From: Fragum whitleyi
Taxonomy: Eukaryota > Mollusca > Bivalvia > Cardiida > Cardiidae
Direction: 5' to 3'
Length of the DNA: 64,000 nucleotides
Assembly (NCBI GenBank): GCA_948146395.1
Contig: OX411552.1
Span: forward strand, 6,069,686 to 6,133,685
The position numbers were made by a program, and so were the translations under genes. Shown one piece after another: positions 59,006 to 64,000 of this stretch (position 1 is the stretch's first letter; every line of letters starts with the position of its first letter). A model generated the notes under the pieces. That model worked only from the letters and a program-made list of their open reading frames with translations. It did not search any database and was not told the origin of the DNA.

Positions 59006-59116
59006 TTATTTGATATCTTTTCTTTTTTTGGGGGTGGGGGTGGGGGTAGGGTTAAAGAGTTTCTATCAGAATGTCATCAGTGGGAAAACCAGAATGAAAT
59101 AATCCTTAATTGATGG

Positions 59117-59180
59117 CTCAGTGTGAAACAGTTATAACTGCCTATGGGTTAATAGGCAGTTATAACCATTTCCAACAGAG
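59117..59180. repeat. Foldback hairpin, GTTATAACTGCCTAT type
   Basis: GGTTATAACTGCCTATTAACCCATAGGCAGTTATAACT-like arms (shown in part: GTTATAACTGCCTATGGG against TAATAGGCAGTTATAAC). It is related to the hairpin at about 12.5 kb. Confidence 0.65.
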
Positions 59181-59502
59181 CAATCGAAATATGCTCCTTT
59201 GCAAGGAAGTAATGTCAGCTTATTTTGAGGAGTAAGCACCAAACTATGGTAAATGCCAATAGATTTATAACCAATCTGAAAATGTTTCAACTACCTTCTG
59301 ATATGTATGAAGTCTAATATCTAACTTTGCAAAATAGCTGATTAATGTTTATATCTATTTATATCTAAGGTATTAAATTTGGTAAATGCAATTTTATCTT
59401 AAATTTATATACAAGTCAATAATTTAACAATTGCATTTTTTTTTATACTCAGAGGTAAAACTTTTTCTGTCAAAGTCCATGGAATGTTGTTTCAAAAATT
59501 AC

Positions 59503-59749
59503 CTTTCTTTGCCCTCAATGTTCTCCTCCAGAGTGTAGAGAAGATACCATCTGTCCAGTCATTTGTGGCCACATCTAGTCGCCCAAACATCTGTGGGGCA
59601 GTGATAGCTTTTGGGTTCATCCTCATCTCCTTGTGGGGCTCCCCACAGTCTGTCATGGCCTTCATCAGTGTGTGTATACAACATGTCTTACCCACACCAC
59701 TAGGTCCTAACACCATCATACCATGACGCACACGCTGGGTCTCAAATAA
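59503..59749 (-). CDS. Dynein exon 2 (AAA2 P-loop)
   Basis: 247 nt, phase 0 in and phase 1 out. It carries the Walker A motif GPSGVGKT and the conserved AAA2 stretch [16 protein letters not shown]...[12 protein letters not shown]. The intact P-loop suggests AAA2 still binds nucleotide. Confidence 0.95.
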
Positions 59750-59761
59750 CTGAAATATATA

Positions 59762-60083
59762 CAGTCCATTTTTCTCAAGGGACCATGTCTATTATGCAAC
59801 AACTTTTATTAGGTGACCCTTTTCAAAATCCCCTTCTTGAAATTAGAATATTTTGAAAGGTAGAAGTAATTGGTCTAAAAATCATAGTAATTAAATCCTT
59901 TGTTGTTAAAACTCATTAGAAACATCTCAAATGAGACGATTCTATTGAATTTTACCAAAAAAATGATTATTTAGAAATGAGCTTGGATGCACATATACAA
60001 TCAAAATTATGTTTCTGATTCATAATCAAAACATTTACTCAGTGACCATTCTCTTAAATGACTGCTTTATACACATTTTACTG
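59762..60083. mobile_element. Tc1-type MITE, family G copy 4
   Basis: TA then CAGTCCATTTTTCTCAAGGG at the left, ...ATTTTACTG at the right, with the internal CATCTCAAATGAGACGAT box. It lies in the dynein intron between exons 1 and 2. Confidence 0.6.
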
Positions 60084-60426
60084 AACAAATAAATTACCCT
60101 TTGAGTGACATTTCAATTCAAACACTAATTATCCTGGGTATTCAAACAATGCATTTAAATAATTTTGCAGTTGTGAACAAATACTATAGTTCCACAGCTT
60201 TCTATTGACAGTGTAGTGAAGATTCTGATCAGACTGTGTAGATGCAATATCATTCTCATAAGAGATTTTATCAAGACAAATTTTCTGAACAATTTTCATG
60301 TTGATTGGGCAATAAGTGCAGCATTCAGAGTGTCTTAGAAGTTTGTCAAAGATTTGACCTTGGGATTTAGTTCTTGATATCAGTTACTCAGATTTTATCA
60401 TCATAAATATTCACAGATCAACATAC

Positions 60427-60723
60427 CTGAATGAGTTTGAGTGTCCATGAGGGATGATCCACTAGTTTAGCATTGGCTATCTGTTGTCTGATAGCTCCCT
60501 CTAGTTCAGGATAACCAGCCTTATCCAGGGTGATTCCAGGGAACAAATCATTGATCAGGGACAAGAACAGGGGCTCATCTTGATCAACAAGCTTAGACAG
60601 ATTCATGTCTCGTAACACTCTCATCACTGTTGTCTGTTCCGTGTCATCAGGATTGGCTCGTTTCACACGACCTAACGTTCTCAAACATGACAACATGTTC
60701 CTCAAACCGAAGTCATAATGCAC
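60427..60723 (-). CDS. Dynein exon 1 of window (AAA1-AAA2 junction)
   Basis: 297 nt, phase 0 on both sides, acceptor TTTTAG and donor GTATGT. It encodes [18 protein letters not shown]... to ...SWTLKLIQ, the segment linking the end of AAA1 to AAA2. It is the first dynein exon visible, and earlier exons must lie beyond the antisense gene at 61.3-64 kb. Confidence 0.93.
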
Positions 60724-61370
60724 CTAAAAATATTGAGAAATTTGCATTCAATACAAAATAAGAGACCTTTCATTGGTTGTGGATAAATAACGTCGGCCTC
60801 GTTCGAAAAAGACGTATTTGCAAATTTCACAAAAATCTTTTTTTCCACTTTCGAACATATTATATCCTCCCGCGTTAAATGCGAAAATAGCGGATCTGAT
60901 AGCCAATTGTATTCCTAAAAAATGTCATGTGAGAAAAAGTCGGATGACGAGTGGTCGTTATTTTTCGCGGTCGAATTTGGCGTTTTTGCATCGACAGCAA
61001 CAGAAGAATTGACATGCAGAAATCTTTGGTAATTTTACTTACAAATAAATCTTGTATATATTTTTCCCCAAGCTATTACCACTTTGTATCATGTGTTATT
61101 GTATTGTACACATTATTGTGTGATTTGGTACCTTTAAATTGAGTATAAGTGTTCTAATACTTGAACAAGAAAATCATTGCCTTTTTTCGGAGAAAGAAAT
61201 GGCCAATACTAACGAATTTCGGAACAAATATTGTTTAAATGGATCTTAAATATATTGTCGACATAATCATTAAGAATTCATTTCCATATTAAGGTGTTAA
61301 GACCCTTCATTTTCAAATACGACATTTTAGAATTGAACCTCATGTTTTCATTTCTGTTGTTTATTTGCAG
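60724..61370 (+). other. Upstream region of the antisense gene / dynein intron
   Basis: CpG is locally raised at about 60,790-61,005. A plausible 5' untranslated exon ends at about 61,028 (TCTTTG/GTAATT), and the acceptor TTTATTTGCAG is at 61,360-61,370. No transcript support. Confidence 0.35.
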
Positions 61371-61393
61371 ATACGCCGTTTTCGAACCAGTTG

Positions 61394-61567
61394 ATGGCAT
61401 CTCTTTTATCACTACCTGAGTGTGTTCTAGTCAAGATACTGGCGTTTATATGTTTACCAGAGCTGTTGCAGAATGTGAACAGGACCTGTACGAAATTGAA
61501 AGATGTCATCGAATACAATTCATGCTTGTGGAGATTTATTGACATAGACTTTCACACAACTATTTAA
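61394..61567 (+). CDS. F-box domain ORF (57 residues)
   Basis: The first ATG after the acceptor at 61,370 opens MASLLSLPECVLVKILAFIC, LPELLQNVNRTCTKLKDVIE and CLWRFIDIDF. This is a recognisable F-box (LP..VL..I..F......L...VCK.....W), which binds Skp1 in SCF ubiquitin ligases. It ends at TAA 61,565-61,567. The next codons in the same frame, TQDLRR, lead straight into the leucine-rich ORF, as in an F-box/LRR protein. So this is either one gene cut by a stop, a readthrough product, or an assembly error. Confidence 0.7.
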   Translation: MASLLSLPECVLVKILAFICLPELLQNVNRTCTKLKDVIEYNSCLWRFIDIDFHTTI

Positions 61568-62101
61568 ACACAGGATCTAAGACGAATGTTAAGGCACTCT
61601 CGATGTTTTCAAACGTTACTTGTTCCCTTTGCCCTACAAGGCATAAACTCATATGACTTAGATTTTCTATTGTCACAAAGACTCAGTTATTCCAAGAGCT
61701 TGTACTGGCTAGATATAAGTAAGAGCAACATTTCAACTCTGTGCTTCTTAAAATATACACGATCACTGGTTATTTTGAACCTGTCAGAATGTAAAAACCT
61801 AGTTGATTCCGACTTCGGGGTGATACAAGAGTGCAAGAGATTGGATCAATTGTATATTTCCTTTACACGAATTTCTCCAGAAACAGCCGTTACAATTTGT
61901 AAAGAGTTGAAGTTAGTTGTTTTAGATTTATCTGGAGTTAGTATTCAACCTGATGTGTGTGACAGACTAATAGATGAATGGTTACTTCAACTATTTGTGA
62001 CATTTTCTGAAGGCGTTGACCGGTGGGAAATAGAAGCCTTAAGTAGAAGACATTTAGACTGTAGCTTACATGAAATACCTTTAAATCAACATGCTCTCTA
62101 G
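61568..62101 (+). CDS. Leucine-rich-repeat ORF in frame with the F-box ORF
   Basis: It opens directly after the TAA; the first Met is at 61,586 (MLRHSRCF). It shows LRR-like units: SLYWLDISKSNISTLCFLKY, SLVILNLSECKNLVDSDFGV, LDQLYISFTRISPETAVTIC and LVVLDLSGVSIQPDVC. These are typical FBXL-type substrate-binding repeats, about 24-27 residues each. It stops at TAG 62,099-62,101, inside the start region of the next ORF. With the F-box ORF it would make about 235 residues, short for the family, so it may be derived or decaying. Confidence 0.65.
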   Translation, partial: TQDLRRMLRHSRCFQTLLVPFALQGINSYDLDFLLSQRLSYSKSLYWLDISKSNISTLCFLKYTRSLVILNLSECKNLVDSDFGVIQECKRLDQLYISFTRISPETAVTICKELKLVVLDLSGVSIQPDVCDRLIDEWLLQLFVTFSEGVDRWEIEALSRRHLDCSLHEIPLNQHAL

Positions 62102-64000
62102 AGGAAAACGTTTGGTACAGTTAGCCTTACAAAAGCAAGACAAAGATTTGAATAATGCCTTGTTAAAACCAGACGAAAACAATAATGAAACGGAAGAGTC
62201 GGAAAATGAGTGGTTGGATTTTGACGACGATGTTAAGGACCCAGATTTCTTTCCACCAAAACGTAAAAGGGACAGTTCTACAAGTGATGGAAGTGACATT
62301 GAAGAGACAATTGAAAAGTCCAAATCATTTCAGCGCGTCAGCTTATCCAAGGAACAAGAATTGGTAGCTATACAAACAGAAGATGACAACATGAATGATA
62401 TGCCGAACTCTCTAGCATGTGATGAGACCCTAGAATTTTCTGATGATCCTGAATGTGTTGAAACCTTGACAGAGAGGACAGAAACATCAACTTTAAGTGT
62501 AACCGATCTTCAAAAATTGGGACTCGAAAATGGACAACAGAAACAACCGAACTATAACCCAGAACAACCTATACTATATAGACAAATAAGACAACCGGTC
62601 TTAAACCCAGAATTCGGACAACACATAGTTGATGGACAAATAAGACAACCGGTCTTGTACCAAGAATTAGGACAACCTAACATTGATGGACAGTTAAGAC
62701 AACCGGTCTTAAACCTAGAATTTGGACAATCTATAACTGATGGACAAACTAGACAACCGGTCTTGAACCCAGAATTAGGGCAACCTATATTTGATGGACA
62801 AATAAGACGACCGGTCTTAAACCCAGAATTTGGACAACCTATTTTACATGTACAACAAAGACAACCGGTCTTGAACCAAGAACAACGACAACCTTTAGTT
62901 GATGGACAAATAATACAACCGGTCCTGTACCAAGAATTAGGACAACCTAACGTTGATGGACAATTAAGACAACCGGCCTTATACCCAGAATCAGGACAAC
63001 CTATAGTTGATCGACATATAAGACAACCGGTCTTAAACCAAGAATTTGGACAACCTATTTTACATGACCAACAAAGAAACCCAGTGTTAAACCCAGATTT
63101 AGGACAACCTTTAGTTGATGGGCAAATAAGACAACCGGTCTTACACGAACAATTGTATGAAGAAGAACTAGTTATTGATCACGAAGAAGTCATCACATTA
63201 AGAGACAATGATAAAGATCGAATTAGACAACAAATAGAGCAATCTACAAAAGTTGAAAAGATAAGGAACAAACGATTAAGGATGACGGGATTAAAATACA
63301 AAGGTGTTGTAAGAGCAGAGGATGGTAAAAAACACTATTCCATGGAAAGACATGAGAGAATCTTGGAAGAGAGTAAGTGCTCAGGAAAATGTCGAAAAGG
63401 AGCTGGCGGAAGAAAATGTCCACAGATAGATCAAAGAACCAGAGAAACTGTTTTCGATCTTTTTTGGCGAATGATGGATTGGGAACAGAAGAAAGTGTAC
63501 GTGCTAGGTTTGATAGATAGGTGTGAAGTGAAAAGGCGATCTAAAGATCCAGCGGAGAGTAAGAAAAAAGATTCTTACAGGTACCACTTAAAGTCCAATG
63601 ATGAGAGGGTAGTAGTATGTCGCAATATGTTTTTATCAACCCTCGGACTAAGCGAGAAGATGGTTTATCGGTGGGTGAAGGAAGGCAACTCCGGAATTCC
63701 TACCAGTTTACCTGTTGCAGAACAATCACAACCACGAAGGCATGTTCCAACTTCTCCTGCTTTAGATCACGCACGACAATATCTAATAGAATTACCAAAA
63801 GTTCCTTCTCATTATTGCAGAGCCTCCACCACTAAACAATATCTTGAGCCGCTTTTTCTCACATTGACCGATTTGTATTCTGAATATGGCAAGAAAATGA
63901 GAGAAGAACAAAAACCGATATTGCAAAACACTCAGTTCGTGAAAGTCTTTCATGAGTTAAATCTAAGTCTATACAAACCAAAGAAGGATCTGTGTGATAT
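62091..64000 (+). CDS. Long repeat-bearing protein with transposon-like domain, partial (3' end off window)
   Basis: ATG at 62,091 (A at -3) opens a frame with no stop for 1,910 nt to the window edge (636 codons). In order it has an acidic N-terminus with a nuclear-signal-like PPKRKR (about residues 60-65), ten tandem 18-residue repeats (62,586-63,125), and a basic linker. Then comes a domain with CSGKCRKGAGGRKCPQIDQR, TVFDLFWRMMDWEQKKVYVL, VVVCRNMFLSTLGLSEKMVY, SHYCRASTTKQYLEPLF and LSLYKPKKDLCD. I recognise this as an uncharacterised multicopy family common in invertebrate genomes, probably the N-terminal part of a DDE-type transposase or a gene derived from one. The catalytic part would lie beyond 64,000. 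It has no intron. The start overlaps the LRR ORF by 11 nt in the +1 frame. Confidence 0.75.
   Translation, partial: MLSRGKRLVQLALQKQDKDLNNALLKPDENNNETEESENEWLDFDDDVKDPDFFPPKRKRDSSTSDGSDIEETIEKSKSFQRVSLSKEQELVAIQTEDDNMNDMPNSLACDETLEFSDDPECVETLTERTETSTLSVTDLQKLGLENGQQKQPNYNPEQPILYRQIRQPVLNPEFGQHIVDGQIRQPVLYQELGQPNIDGQLRQPVLNLEFGQSITDGQTRQPVLNPELGQPIFDGQIRRPVLNPEFGQPILHVQQRQPVLNQEQRQPLVDGQIIQPVLYQELGQPNVDGQLRQPALYPESGQPIVDRHIRQPVLNQEFGQPILHDQQRNPVLNPDLGQPLVDGQIRQPVLHEQLYEEELVIDHEEVITLRDNDKDRIRQQIEQSTKVEKIRNKRLRMTGLKYKGVVRAEDGKKHYSMERHERILEESKCSGKCRKGAGGRKCPQIDQRTRETVFDLFWRMMDWEQKKVYVLGLIDRCEVKRRSKDPAESKKKDSYRYHLKSNDERVVVCRNMFLSTLGLSEKMVYRWVKEGNSGIPTSLPVAEQSQPRRHVPTSPALDHARQYLIELPKVPSHYCRASTTKQYLEPLFLTLTDLYSEYGKKMREEQKPILQNTQFVKVFHELNLSLYKPKKDLCD
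62586..63125 (+). repeat. Ten coding tandem repeats of exactly 54 bp
   Basis: Consensus residues are IRQPVLNPEFGQPIVDGQ. All ten units are 18 codons, and a partial eleventh (IRQPVLHEQL) follows. CAACCGGTC is nearly invariant at the DNA level. Units 2 and 7 (LYQELGQPN), and units 5-6 and 9-10 (ILH.QQR), are most alike, which suggests block duplications. Confidence 0.92.

Overview
The window is nuclear DNA of an intron-rich, AT-rich, repeat-dense eukaryote. A bivalve mollusc, or a close lophotrochozoan, fits best. This is an inference from the mix of tRNA-derived SINEs, elements carrying 145-bp core repeats, many small foldback elements and a DNAH5/DNAH8-type axonemal dynein gene. No species can be named from the sequence alone.

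Region 1-1031 (minus strand) is the terminal exon of a GT11 alpha-1,2-fucosyltransferase gene. It runs off the left edge. Region 1.4-5.0 kb is a decayed non-LTR retrotransposon on the minus strand. Three smaller elements interrupt it: two 438-bp Tc1-type MITEs and one 815-bp TIR element. A broken DD34E Tc1 transposase follows at 5.7-6.7 kb. From 7 to 14.5 kb there are only repeats.

Region 14.6-60.7 kb (minus strand) holds the 3' half of an outer-arm dynein heavy chain gene of the DNAH5/DNAH8 type. I placed 33 constitutive exon positions by GT-AG boundaries and matching phases. They join into 7,434 nt (2,477 residues plus stop), covering AAA2 through the C-terminal domain with no frameshift. 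One position is filled by either of two homologous in-frame exons (51,613-51,735 or 48,969-49,094), and a further 60-nt in-frame polybasic cassette is possible at 47,980-48,039. Decayed duplicate exons lie downstream of four other exons. The introns hold at least ten families of small inverted-repeat elements, four to five SINE copies, several hairpin-ended elements with core repeats, and a 2.1-kb tandem array of 145-bp units.

Region 61.3-64 kb (plus strand) holds an intronless antisense gene cluster lying where upstream dynein exons would be expected. It has an F-box ORF, a leucine-rich-repeat ORF in the same frame separated from the first by one TAA codon, and, overlapping by 11 nt, a third ORF that stays open to the right edge. 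That third protein has ten exact-length 18-residue repeats followed by a domain resembling an uncharacterised, transposon-like multicopy family of invertebrates. The most interesting signals are the alternative dynein exons with their graveyard of exon duplications, and the three-ORF antisense locus.
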